Below the pieces are notes generated by a model that saw only the letters and a program-made list of their open reading frames with translations, had not been told where the DNA came from and made no database searches. Of a stretch of 64,000 bases of DNA, positions 27,571 to 34,898 are shown piece by piece. Position 1 is the first letter of the stretch. Each line of letters starts with the position of its first letter. Location: contig JACJNY010000063.1 of NCBI GenBank assembly GCA_014695295.1, forward strand, positions 124,001-188,000. Reading direction: 5' to 3'. The stretch is from Microcoleus sp. FACHB-61. GTDB lineage: Bacteria; Cyanobacteriota; Cyanobacteriia; Cyanobacteriales; Microcoleaceae. The translations under genes and the position numbers were made by a program.

Positions 27571-28491
27571 ATGGATTCCTTAAAAGGGCGAGATTTATTA
27601 AGTCTGGCAGATTTAAGCATTGACGAATTAAATTATTTGCTGGATCTAGCAACCAGTTTAAAATCGGGAATGGTCAAGCTGAAACGCAATAAAGTTCTCG
27701 GCTTGTTATTTTCCAAAGCTTCTACGCGAACGCGGGTAAGTTTTACGGTAGCAATGTATAAATTGGGAGGGCAAGTGATTGACCTCAATCCCAACGTTAC
27801 ACAAGTCAGCCGCGGCGAACCTTTGGTAGATACAGCCAGGGTTTTAGACAGATATTTAGACATTTTGGCGATTCGGACTTTCGAGCAAAAGGAGTTAGCA
27901 ACTTTTGCTAACTATGCGAAAATTCCTGTAATTAATGCACTGACCGATGACGAGCACCCATGTCAAGTGCTGGCGGATTTAATGACAGTAAAAGAGTGTT
28001 TTGGCAAGTTGGAAGGGGTGACTTTGACTTATTTGGGCGATGGCAATAATATGGCTAATTCGCTGATGTTGGGCTGTGCAATGACGGGAATGAATGTCAG
28101 AATTGCTTGCCCTCAAGATTTCCAGCCGAATGCTGAGATAGTGGAAAAAGCTAAGAATATTGCTAATGGAAAAACAGAAGTTACTGTGACGGCGGACGCA
28201 GAAGCTGCTGTGAAGAATGCTCAAGTGATTTATACTGATGTTTGGGCGAGTATGGGACAGGAAGAGGAAGCAAAAATCAGGATTCCTTTGTTTAAGCCAT
28301 ATCAGGTAAATGAACAATTGCTGAAGTTAGCAGATAAGAATGCAATTGTATTGCACTGTTTGCCCGCACACCGGGATGAAGAGATTACGGATGACGTGAT
28401 TGAGGGCAGTCAATCGCGCGTTTGGGATCAAGCAGAAAATCGGATGCACGCTCAGCAAGCTTTGCTAGCAAGCATTCTAGAAAGCGATTAG
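27571..28491 (+). CDS. argF: Ornithine carbamoyltransferase
   Basis: ArgF makes citrulline from ornithine and carbamoyl phosphate in arginine synthesis. Key sites are SKASTRTRVSF (carbamoyl-phosphate binding, STRTR at residues 51-55), DDEHPCQVLADLMT, DVWASMGQEEE and VLHCLPAHRDEE with the catalytic Cys. The length is 306 residues, normal. ATG at 27571 with GGGGGAAAG just upstream is the likely start; an in-frame TTG at 27553 is less likely. It works as a cytoplasmic trimer. No ARG box is evident. Confidence 0.95.
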   Translation: MDSLKGRDLLSLADLSIDELNYLLDLATSLKSGMVKLKRNKVLGLLFSKASTRTRVSFTVAMYKLGGQVIDLNPNVTQVSRGEPLVDTARVLDRYLDILAIRTFEQKELATFANYAKIPVINALTDDEHPCQVLADLMTVKECFGKLEGVTLTYLGDGNNMANSLMLGCAMTGMNVRIACPQDFQPNAEIVEKAKNIANGKTEVTVTADAEAAVKNAQVIYTDVWASMGQEEEAKIRIPLFKPYQVNEQLLKLADKNAIVLHCLPAHRDEEITDDVIEGSQSRVWDQAENRMHAQQALLASILESD

Positions 28492-28688
28492 GAAGAGAGA
28501 AGGGAAGAAAAGAGAAGAATTGGCGGTTGAAAAGGAAAGCCATTTTCTCTATCTCTTCTCTTTTTCCGCGCCGTCAGTGCCCTCTGCGATTAATAAAAAA
28601 ATATACTTCACAAAAGGTTCTCGAAAAACATGAAGTAGTCGCTCATTTAGATTTAACATCCAATAATGGGCAAGGCCCGATCGACACC

Positions 28689-29999
28689 ATGCTAACAGAA
28701 TTTACCCTCGCAAACTTCAAGAGTTACAAAACAAGCCGATTACCACTTGGAGCGCTGACTGTGCTCATCGGAGCCAACGCCGCAGGTAAAAGTAATGCAA
28801 TTGAAGCTTTGCGCTTTTTGTCATGGTTGGCCCAAGGTCAAAAACTCACCACTATTCAATATGCGGTCAATAATGCCGATCGCATTATACGCGGTAGAGT
28901 CGATGATTTGTGCCATCTTGGACAGTCAAGTTTTACCATCGGTTGCCATTTAGACTCAACAAAATGGAACCAACTTGATATAACCCTCAATGTGCGTGAG
29001 GGAGAACTGCATATTAGTAGTGAGCGGATTGTTGACTCGACAACTGAAACAAATCAAATACCTCTATACGATCTAAATAAACCATCTCAAGGAATAGGGA
29101 CGGATGTTGATGTTTCCTATAACAACTTTACCAAAGGAAAAAATAAGCCACGAGTAATTTGCAGCGATCAAATGGCGATCTTTGTTCAATTAGACACACC
29201 TGCTCGTTTTGATGCAAAAAACCATAAATCCCAAAAAGTCATTCCTGAAACAGTCCGCGAATATCAAAGAGTATTACAAAACATTCTATTTCTCGATCCC
29301 GTTCCCGCCAAAATGCGCGAGTACAGTTTCAAATCGGATAAACGCTTACAGGAGGATGGCACTAATCTTTCCAGTGTTTTGTTTCGCCTATGGGAAAAGA
29401 AACCCGACAATCAAAAAACAATTTTAAACTTGATTCAAAGCTTACCAGAACAGGCTATAGAAAAGCTAGATTTCATTTCTGGCCCGCGAGATGAAGTGAT
29501 GGTAAGGCTGGCAGAAACCTTTGGTAACAAACCGCGCTATTGCGAGGCTGCTTTGTTATCGGATGGGACTTTGCGGGTGTTAGCAATTACAGCAGCCATG
29601 CTATCAGCAACTGAAGGTAGTTTAGTAGTCATCGAAGAAATCGATAATGGGGTTCATCCCAACCGCGCCAAACATCTACTAACCTGCATTCGAGATATTG
29701 CCGAGCGTCGTAATTTGCGGGTGCTGCTTTCTACTCATAACCCCGCTCTCATGGATGCCTTACCTGACGAGGCGCTCGGTGATGTAGTGTTTTGTTACCG
29801 AGATCCACAAGCAGGGGATAGCCGCCTTGTACGACTCGGAGATATATACGAGTTTCCTAGCCTGATATCGCAAGGCCCTCTTGGTCAATTGGTAACTGCT
29901 GGAGTAGTCGATCGGTTTGTCAAGTCGCCGCACACGCCTGATGAGAGAAAACAGCAAGCAATGGCATGGCTATCTCGTTTGCAGGAGTACGGGGAATGA
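28689..29999 (+). CDS. AAA_21/COG4637-type ATPase, defence-type
   Basis: This 436-residue protein is an ABC/SMC-like ATPase of the OLD-related AAA_21 group. The N-terminal FTLANFKSYKTSRLPLGALT leads into the Walker A GANAAGKS (residues 28-35). LLSDGTLRVLAIT (~287) is the ABC signature region, GSLVVIEEIDNGVHP (~312) the Walker B with catalytic Glu, and LLSTHNPALMDALP the switch His. There is no TOPRIM domain, unlike OLD or GajA. The open frame extends upstream to 28422 but without another Met; ATG at 28689 fits the domain start. Its stop overlaps the start of the PIN-like gene (ATGA), so the two are translationally coupled and probably act together, with the ATPase as sensor or regulator. Confidence 0.82.
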   Translation: MLTEFTLANFKSYKTSRLPLGALTVLIGANAAGKSNAIEALRFLSWLAQGQKLTTIQYAVNNADRIIRGRVDDLCHLGQSSFTIGCHLDSTKWNQLDITLNVREGELHISSERIVDSTTETNQIPLYDLNKPSQGIGTDVDVSYNNFTKGKNKPRVICSDQMAIFVQLDTPARFDAKNHKSQKVIPETVREYQRVLQNILFLDPVPAKMREYSFKSDKRLQEDGTNLSSVLFRLWEKKPDNQKTILNLIQSLPEQAIEKLDFISGPRDEVMVRLAETFGNKPRYCEAALLSDGTLRVLAITAAMLSATEGSLVVIEEIDNGVHPNRAKHLLTCIRDIAERRNLRVLLSTHNPALMDALPDEALGDVVFCYRDPQAGDSRLVRLGDIYEFPSLISQGPLGQLVTAGVVDRFVKSPHTPDERKQQAMAWLSRLQEYGE

Positions 30000-30478
30000 G
30001 TAGTATTTGCCTAATCGATACTAGCATTTTCCTCAACTTTCTTAATGTTCCCAACTGCAATCAGGATAGGGCATTAGTCCTAGAAGATTTTAAGATTTAT
30101 GCTGAATCGGGTTGTACTTTTTTGTTACCGATGGCAACCATAATAGAAACAGGCAACCACATTGCCCAGAATGGCGACGGTACAATGAGAAGGAAAACAG
30201 CCCTGCGTTTTGTTAAAGAAGTTAAAGCTGCATTTAAGGGTGAAGCTCCTTGGTCACTTACTCAATTCCCAAAGACAGAAGAAATACTACTGTGGATTGA
30301 TAATTTTCCTGATTTAGCTGGCAGAAACAAAGCCCCTGATAAGTATGAAGGAACTAGCTTCGGCGATCTCAGTATCATTGAAGAATTTAATAAGTCATGT
30401 CAGCGTTTCCCCATGAGTGAAGTGTTTATTTGGTCGCTGGACAGTGATTTAAACAGCTATCACCAAAACGAAAAATAA
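29996..30478 (+). CDS. PIN-like nuclease partner of the ATPase
   Basis: This 160-residue protein starts in the ATGA overlap with the ATPase gene. It has the marks of a PIN-fold RNase: CLIDTSIFLNFLNVPN with Asp8, PMATIIETGNHIAQ with Glu51, SFGDLSIIEEF with an Asp, and a late acidic WSLDSDLNSY. These four acidic positions match the PIN metal site. VapC toxins are smaller and pair with small antitoxins, whereas this one pairs with a large ATPase, which suggests a regulated effector. The family is inferred from motifs; no activity is proven. Confidence 0.72.
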   Translation: MSSICLIDTSIFLNFLNVPNCNQDRALVLEDFKIYAESGCTFLLPMATIIETGNHIAQNGDGTMRRKTALRFVKEVKAAFKGEAPWSLTQFPKTEEILLWIDNFPDLAGRNKAPDKYEGTSFGDLSIIEEFNKSCQRFPMSEVFIWSLDSDLNSYHQNEK

Positions 30479-30563
30479 GGCTTTCATGGGCGGGCAGGAT
30501 GCCCAACCCCTAATCCCCACAAAAGTTTGATTGTTTTTTGACATACAATTTAAATGCTGAAAA

Positions 30564-30642
30564 GCTTAGCCAGGGAATTAATTCCCTGGCGGTCTTTCGG
30601 GCTAAGCAGGGGTTTAAACTCCTCCCGATCTTTCGGGCTAAG
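30564..30642. repeat. Nested palindromes and a short direct repeat
   Basis: GCCAGGGAATT / AATTCCCTGGC is a perfect 22-bp palindrome (30569-30590). The outer GCTTAGCC (30564) pairs with GGCTAAGC (30600). The 16-mer TCTTTCGGGCTAAG with one flanking mismatch recurs at 30591-30606 and 30627-30642. It lies between the convergent PIN-like and glycoside hydrolase genes and may act as a bidirectional terminator or be a REP-type dispersed repeat. Confidence 0.75.
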
Positions 30643-30650
30643 TTGACACC

Positions 30651-32285
30651 CTACAAAGGAGCAAAATTCACTTTTGTTACTTCGCCCGCAAGAACATTAA
30701 CTGTTTGTTGAATTTGAGTACCGTCAACTTTCAACTGATAAGTCCCCGGAGAAAGCTCGATCGCCCCAAACCATCCTTTACCATCCGCGCGCAGTTGGCG
30801 CACCTTGCCAGCAGCATCGATCGACTGCAATGTCAAGCTCGCACCGTCGCAAGTTTGAGCGCACCGCTGCAAATTTCCGGCGATCGCACCTGTAGTCGGC
30901 CGCGACTTCCAAGGCATATCGGGAACGGCTGCTGCTGTCGCCCACACAGGCTGAGTTTCATAGGTTTTGCCCGTGGCAGCGTCAACGTATTGACTCGGCT
31001 GCGAAAGCGCGGTGTAAAACAAATCGTTGCTTTGGGGAACGTATTTCCAAGGCTGGCGGGGCAAATCACCGCTGCCGCCCGATCGCAGTTCCACATTCGT
31101 GTAGACGTTGCTGCTAGCGTAGGAATACAGCACCGTACCCGCTATGTTATTCCCTTTCGCAGAAGGCTGTTCGGCGCGACGAATCTGGTCTAGAGTGTCT
31201 TCGATGTAGTTGAGGTAATTGCCGGGGCCGATCGCAATTTGGCGGTTGTACTGGTGGTCTTTGGCGTACTCGATCCAGTTGTCATAAGCGAGTTTTTGCG
31301 ATCGTTTGTACTCGCGCTGGTAAGTCATCGGCATCGCCATGTCTACGATCCCTTCTTCCAGCCAAGCGCGCCAATCCTGCAATACTTCTTTGTAAGGCTG
31401 CGTTTGATACCAAGCTGCATCGTTTGTTGGGCCGTCTCCCCAGGCGATCGTGGCGGCGGTAATTTTAACGCGCGGTTTAATCGCAAGGCTTTCTACATAA
31501 AGCTTCCGCACTAAATTTGTCACCTGATCGCGCCGCCACTGCATCCACGCGGGATCGGTGGGTGCGGGTTTGCCCGATCGACCTGTTTGCTGATTGAAAC
31601 GGGCGATCGCAGTCGGATTGTAGCCCCAAGTCGGCCCCCCGTAGCGCACGTAATCCAACTGTACGCCGTCCACATCGTAGCGCTTCAGCAAGTCCAAATA
31701 GACGGAAACAGTATAATCTACGGCGTCTGGATGGCCGGGATCGAGATAGCCTTGGGCTTCCCCACCGTAAGTCAGCATTGCCCAATTGTCGTTTCCTGGG
31801 GCCGAAGGCCCGTGTTGTTGCCAAACGTGACCGGCGGGAAGTTTGGTTCCCGAAACCACCGGCAGCGTCACCATCCAAGCGTGTACTTCAATGCCTGCGG
31901 CGTGGGCTTTGTCAATCAAATCTTGCAGGGGATCGAAACCCGCCGGAACGTTGGGATCGAGGGTGCGGGGTTCGATCGCACTGGTGTAAAAAGCATCGCC
32001 ACGGCGGCGGACTTGGGCAACGATGGCGTTGGCATTGGCCCGCTGCGCGTCTGCGATCAATTTTGTGACTTCTTGAGGCGTTTTGAAGCCGGGGTTGAAG
32101 GCGTCAACCCAGAATGCTCGAAATTCGGCGGTTTGGGTTTGCGGGGGCATAGTTGCGTTAGCGAAGCCCTCGAAGAGGATCGCCCGGGATGGGAAGTTGG
32201 AGAACCAACCAGGAGTCAGCAGAAAACTAATTGTTAAGCCGATCAGGAACAAGCTTGACAAAAATAATGTTTTGGGTTTACGCAT
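30651..32285 (-). CDS. Secreted family 10-like glycoside hydrolase (GHL10)
   Basis: This protein has 544 residues. The N-terminus (MRKPKTLFLSSLFLIGLTIS and following) is a signal peptide or anchor. AEFRAFWVDAFNPGFKTPQE starts a TIM-barrel domain of the GHL10/DUF187 type, with ADAQRANANAIVAQVRRRGD, DGVQLDYVRYG (catalytic Asp/Glu region) and ITAATIAWGDGPTN. The ~120 C-terminal residues form a beta-rich carboxypeptidase-like or Ig-like domain (TTGAIAGNLQRCAQTCDGAS ... LSPGTYQLKVDG). Such proteins are thought to cleave peptidoglycan or exopolysaccharide outside the membrane; the substrate is unknown. It lies inside the defence island but has no clear link to it. Confidence 0.87.
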   Translation of the reverse strand: MRKPKTLFLSSLFLIGLTISFLLTPGWFSNFPSRAILFEGFANATMPPQTQTAEFRAFWVDAFNPGFKTPQEVTKLIADAQRANANAIVAQVRRRGDAFYTSAIEPRTLDPNVPAGFDPLQDLIDKAHAAGIEVHAWMVTLPVVSGTKLPAGHVWQQHGPSAPGNDNWAMLTYGGEAQGYLDPGHPDAVDYTVSVYLDLLKRYDVDGVQLDYVRYGGPTWGYNPTAIARFNQQTGRSGKPAPTDPAWMQWRRDQVTNLVRKLYVESLAIKPRVKITAATIAWGDGPTNDAAWYQTQPYKEVLQDWRAWLEEGIVDMAMPMTYQREYKRSQKLAYDNWIEYAKDHQYNRQIAIGPGNYLNYIEDTLDQIRRAEQPSAKGNNIAGTVLYSYASSNVYTNVELRSGGSGDLPRQPWKYVPQSNDLFYTALSQPSQYVDAATGKTYETQPVWATAAAVPDMPWKSRPTTGAIAGNLQRCAQTCDGASLTLQSIDAAGKVRQLRADGKGWFGAIELSPGTYQLKVDGTQIQQTVNVLAGEVTKVNFAPL

Positions 32286-32336
32286 CAGAAATGTGTGAGA
32301 GAGCGTTTAACAGTCCTTTACGGACTTTTGGTTTGA

Positions 32337-32362
32337 GCGTCCGCTTGACATTTTCGCACATC
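32337..32362. repeat. 26-bp direct repeat, copy A
   Basis: It is identical over 26 bases to 34820-34845, with core CGCTTGACATTTTCGCAC. It ends 98 bases before the restriction endonuclease ATG. It contains TTGACA, and 17 bases further lies TTTAAA, so it could supply a promoter for the endonuclease gene. Confidence 0.9.
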
Positions 32363-32460
32363 TTTGATTTAAAGCAACTTATGGCGCCAAGCTGTGTTCT
32401 GGAATAGCGATCGCTTATACTGAACTCTGGTATTTTCTATACGATCGCTCTATTTTTTCA

Positions 32461-33591
32461 ATGTACGAACGCACTGATAGTGAGATAGAAGCAATTCAAG
32501 AACTTCTTTCGCCACACTTTGGGACTGGCTTTGAGCCTGACGAAGTAGCAAATAGCGAACAGATAATAATCCAACAGGTATTGGAATACGTAGGTAGCCG
32601 ATTTACCCGGATGAAGTATATCCTCGGTCTTGCCCTTGATTTTGCGATCGTCGCACAGCGTCTATCTAATGTTGATGACTCTGCCAAAGAATTAAGAGAG
32701 CAGCTTACAATTGAAGAATTATTTAAACGTTACCAAGTTGTCACTGAACGGGGAGAACAACAGGCAAATACACTAACTTTAAAATTTGCTCAATCTACTC
32801 AAGTAGGTATCCGACGCATAGAAGAGTCAATTGTTCAATTTTTTCACAGTCTAAATCGTTCTAAATATCCCAGTGCTTATGTTTACAATACAGGTCAATG
32901 GCAAAAGTTTCAAGACCTGCTGATTCTCTGTTTTCGTCTGTCCGAGTCGGGACGCTTTCAACTCTGCCAAAAACTTATTGATTTTGGTCTTGAACGATTG
33001 CAAAAGAACATATTTGTTACTAGAGAATCGTTACGAGTTCGTTTATTTCCCGAGATAATAAACAATTACCCGCGCAGCGATCCAGATGAGAATGGGGGTT
33101 TAGTTTTTCAAGCCATTGCTTGCGGTTATTTCAAAGCCGATCGGCCTCATCTCAGCTTTGTCGTTGATAAGGTACGAACAGGTTCGTCCCGACAGCGCCG
33201 TTTTGGAGATATTGACTGTTATTACGGCCTGGATCTAGAAATATCAATAGAAGTAAAAGACTGCCACATTTCGCTTAAAAACCTCAAGCAACAATTGGGA
33301 AGTTTCCAGAAACAAGTAACAGGCAATCAAATTCTTGGCGTGGCTTTTGTACTTTCCATAAACAGCGAAGCGCGTTCTCTACTTAGCGACGACGGCATCA
33401 TTCCGTTCGCACAAGACGAGCTAATTAGATCCGTGAGGATCTGGGATTGGCAAAAGCAGGATGCTGCAGTGCATGAAATGCTTCACTACCTTGCTCACGT
33501 TGAACAGAATCCTAGTGCTGTTGCCAGGCTACTGGCATTTATCGGCGATCGAGATCCCGAACACAACTCTCTTACTTATTATCAAAGTTAA
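32461..33591 (+). CDS. Type II restriction endonuclease, PD-(D/E)XK type (SacI-like candidate)
   Basis: This 376-residue protein has an all-helical N-terminal part and a C-terminal nuclease core: RRFGDIDCYYGLDLEISIEVKDCHI supplies Asp250/Asp252 and Glu264-x-Lys266, the metal-binding D...ExK pattern (quoted here in two parts: RRFGDIDCYYG and SIEVKDCHI). It stands tail to tail with a DNA cytosine methyltransferase and overlaps it by four bases, the usual context of a restriction enzyme. Overall it recalls the SacI endonuclease family, but this assignment is from memory of the family's layout and is weak. There is no clear Shine-Dalgarno sequence; a 26-bp repeat with TTGACA lies upstream. Confidence 0.72.
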   Translation: MYERTDSEIEAIQELLSPHFGTGFEPDEVANSEQIIIQQVLEYVGSRFTRMKYILGLALDFAIVAQRLSNVDDSAKELREQLTIEELFKRYQVVTERGEQQANTLTLKFAQSTQVGIRRIEESIVQFFHSLNRSKYPSAYVYNTGQWQKFQDLLILCFRLSESGRFQLCQKLIDFGLERLQKNIFVTRESLRVRLFPEIINNYPRSDPDENGGLVFQAIACGYFKADRPHLSFVVDKVRTGSSRQRRFGDIDCYYGLDLEISIEVKDCHISLKNLKQQLGSFQKQVTGNQILGVAFVLSINSEARSLLSDDGIIPFAQDELIRSVRIWDWQKQDAAVHEMLHYLAHVEQNPSAVARLLAFIGDRDPEHNSLTYYQS

Positions 33592-34772
33592 ACTATGATT
33601 TCAAGAGCAAGCTGAATGGGAAACTTTAAGTCTGCATTGAGCGACTTTACTTTTTGCGATCTGGCTCTAAAAATTTCATCATCTGAGTGGCTTTGATAAG
33701 CCTTGACAACTTCCTTGCCTACCGCCAATCCTAGTAGTGGCGGTACGGCATTTCCGACTTGAAGGTACTGTGATGTTCTCGAACCAATAACCTCAAAATC
33801 ATCATCAAAAGATTGCAGCCTCAATCCTTCGCGGACAGTCAATCCTCGATGCTGACTAGGATGAGTGGCTCGTGCAGACGAAGGTTTTCTCATGTTAGAT
33901 GTTACAGCAATAGCTGGTTTATTACTAGCTAGTCGAGCATAGCTATTGTGAAAACCACTGGCTGGTTGAAGGCGCTCGGGAATAGACTTTCGGTTTCCAC
34001 CATCTGGGATATACTTCAGAATTTCAATTAACTTTTGTGAATGATTGGCAGCCTCGTGATGTAGCAGTATGTTGGCGGTCTTGCGCCTAGCTATTTGATA
34101 GTCAGTTTGTGGCATACTCTGGTAAGATTTACATATTTCTCCAGCATTTAATGGCGGTAGATCTGAAATTGCATCAGCTACAGTCACATAATAGTGAGAA
34201 ATTGGCACTGGAAACTCAGGCGGCAGCAATCCATCAAGCCAACCTATAAAAAAAGCACGTTTTCGCAGTTGGGGTACGCCGTAGTCAGCCGCCTTTAAAA
34301 GGCGACATTTCATGTGATAGCCGATATCAGCAAAGCTAGCGATGACTGAATCGCGCACTTTGCCTCCCTGCATTACCAGCATTCCTTCAACATTCTCGAT
34401 AATGACATAAGCAGGACGAATTTCAGCCACCAAGTCGCGAAAATTGCGCCATAAAGAATTGCGAGGATCTGTTATCTCTCGTTTGCCAACAGTGCTGAAT
34501 CCTTGGCACGGTGCTCCCCCCGTAATAATGTCGATTTCTGCTGCCGAAATTTTAAAGAATTCCTCTATTTCGGAAACGGTTGTCTGGGTTAAGTCAGATA
34601 CCAGACACGGAAGTGGAGATAGGTTGCGTTCAAAAGTTTGTTTGGCGTTTTCACAGTAATCTATGCCACCGATCGCTTGGATGCCAGCACGTTTAAAACC
34701 CAGAGTTAACCCTCCCATGCCGCAAAATAAGTCAAGGCTGCGCGGAAAACGCTTGGTTTGAGTTTTTGTCAT
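33588..34772 (-). CDS. DNA (cytosine-5-)-methyltransferase
   Basis: This 394-residue m5C methyltransferase would protect the host from the neighbouring endonuclease. It has motif I LDLFCGMGGLTLGFKRAG, motif IV TGGAPCQGFS with catalytic Cys89, motif VI VIIENVEGML, motif VIII QLRKRAFFIG, a ~100-residue target-recognition region with HHEAANHSQKLIEIL, and motifs IX-X LRLQSFDDDF and YLQVGNAVPPLL. All key residues are present, so it looks active. The start ATG at 34772 has GAGGAGG 9-15 bases upstream. A piece of another methyltransferase gene lies just beyond the ribosome-binding site. Confidence 0.95.
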   Translation of the reverse strand: MTKTQTKRFPRSLDLFCGMGGLTLGFKRAGIQAIGGIDYCENAKQTFERNLSPLPCLVSDLTQTTVSEIEEFFKISAAEIDIITGGAPCQGFSTVGKREITDPRNSLWRNFRDLVAEIRPAYVIIENVEGMLVMQGGKVRDSVIASFADIGYHMKCRLLKAADYGVPQLRKRAFFIGWLDGLLPPEFPVPISHYYVTVADAISDLPPLNAGEICKSYQSMPQTDYQIARRKTANILLHHEAANHSQKLIEILKYIPDGGNRKSIPERLQPASGFHNSYARLASNKPAIAVTSNMRKPSSARATHPSQHRGLTVREGLRLQSFDDDFEVIGSRTSQYLQVGNAVPPLLGLAVGKEVVKAYQSHSDDEIFRARSQKVKSLNADLKFPIQLALEIIV

Positions 34773-34790
34773 CGTCAGCTACCTCCTCAT

Positions 34791-34829
34791 AGTTTCCACC
34801 GGGAAAGTTGTAGATTTTCGCGTCCGCTT
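34791..34829 (+). pseudogene. Fragment of an N6-adenine methyltransferase gene
   Basis: These 39 bases closely match 35909-35948 inside the intact adenine methyltransferase gene, with a handful of differences, and in frame read VSTGKVVDFRVR, the same conserved motif as residues ~337-348 of that protein. The fragment runs directly into the 26-bp repeat copy B. It is too short to be functional and looks like a recombination scar. Confidence 0.65.
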
Positions 34830-34845
34830 GACATTTTCGCACATC
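34820..34845. repeat. 26-bp direct repeat, copy B
   Basis: It is identical to copy A at 32337-32362. It lies 53 bases before the adenine methyltransferase ATG and partly overlaps the methyltransferase fragment. The two copies bracket the restriction endonuclease and cytosine methyltransferase genes. Confidence 0.9.
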
Positions 34846-34898
34846 GGTGCAATTTTGGGCGAAAATACACTGAACTGGCGATCGCACTTTTTGAACAA

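Noticed and set aside
28422-28688. N-terminal extension of the ATPase frame
   Set aside because: It overlaps argF in another frame, contains low-complexity Lys/Arg/Ser sequence and no internal Met; the AAA domain starts cleanly at 28689.
31477-32237. Overlapping frames across the GHL10 gene
   Set aside because: Shadows of a strongly supported gene.
34758-34898. N-terminal extension of the adenine methyltransferase frame
   Set aside because: It overlaps the start of the divergent cytosine methyltransferase and reads His/Arg/Ser-rich sequence unlike the family.
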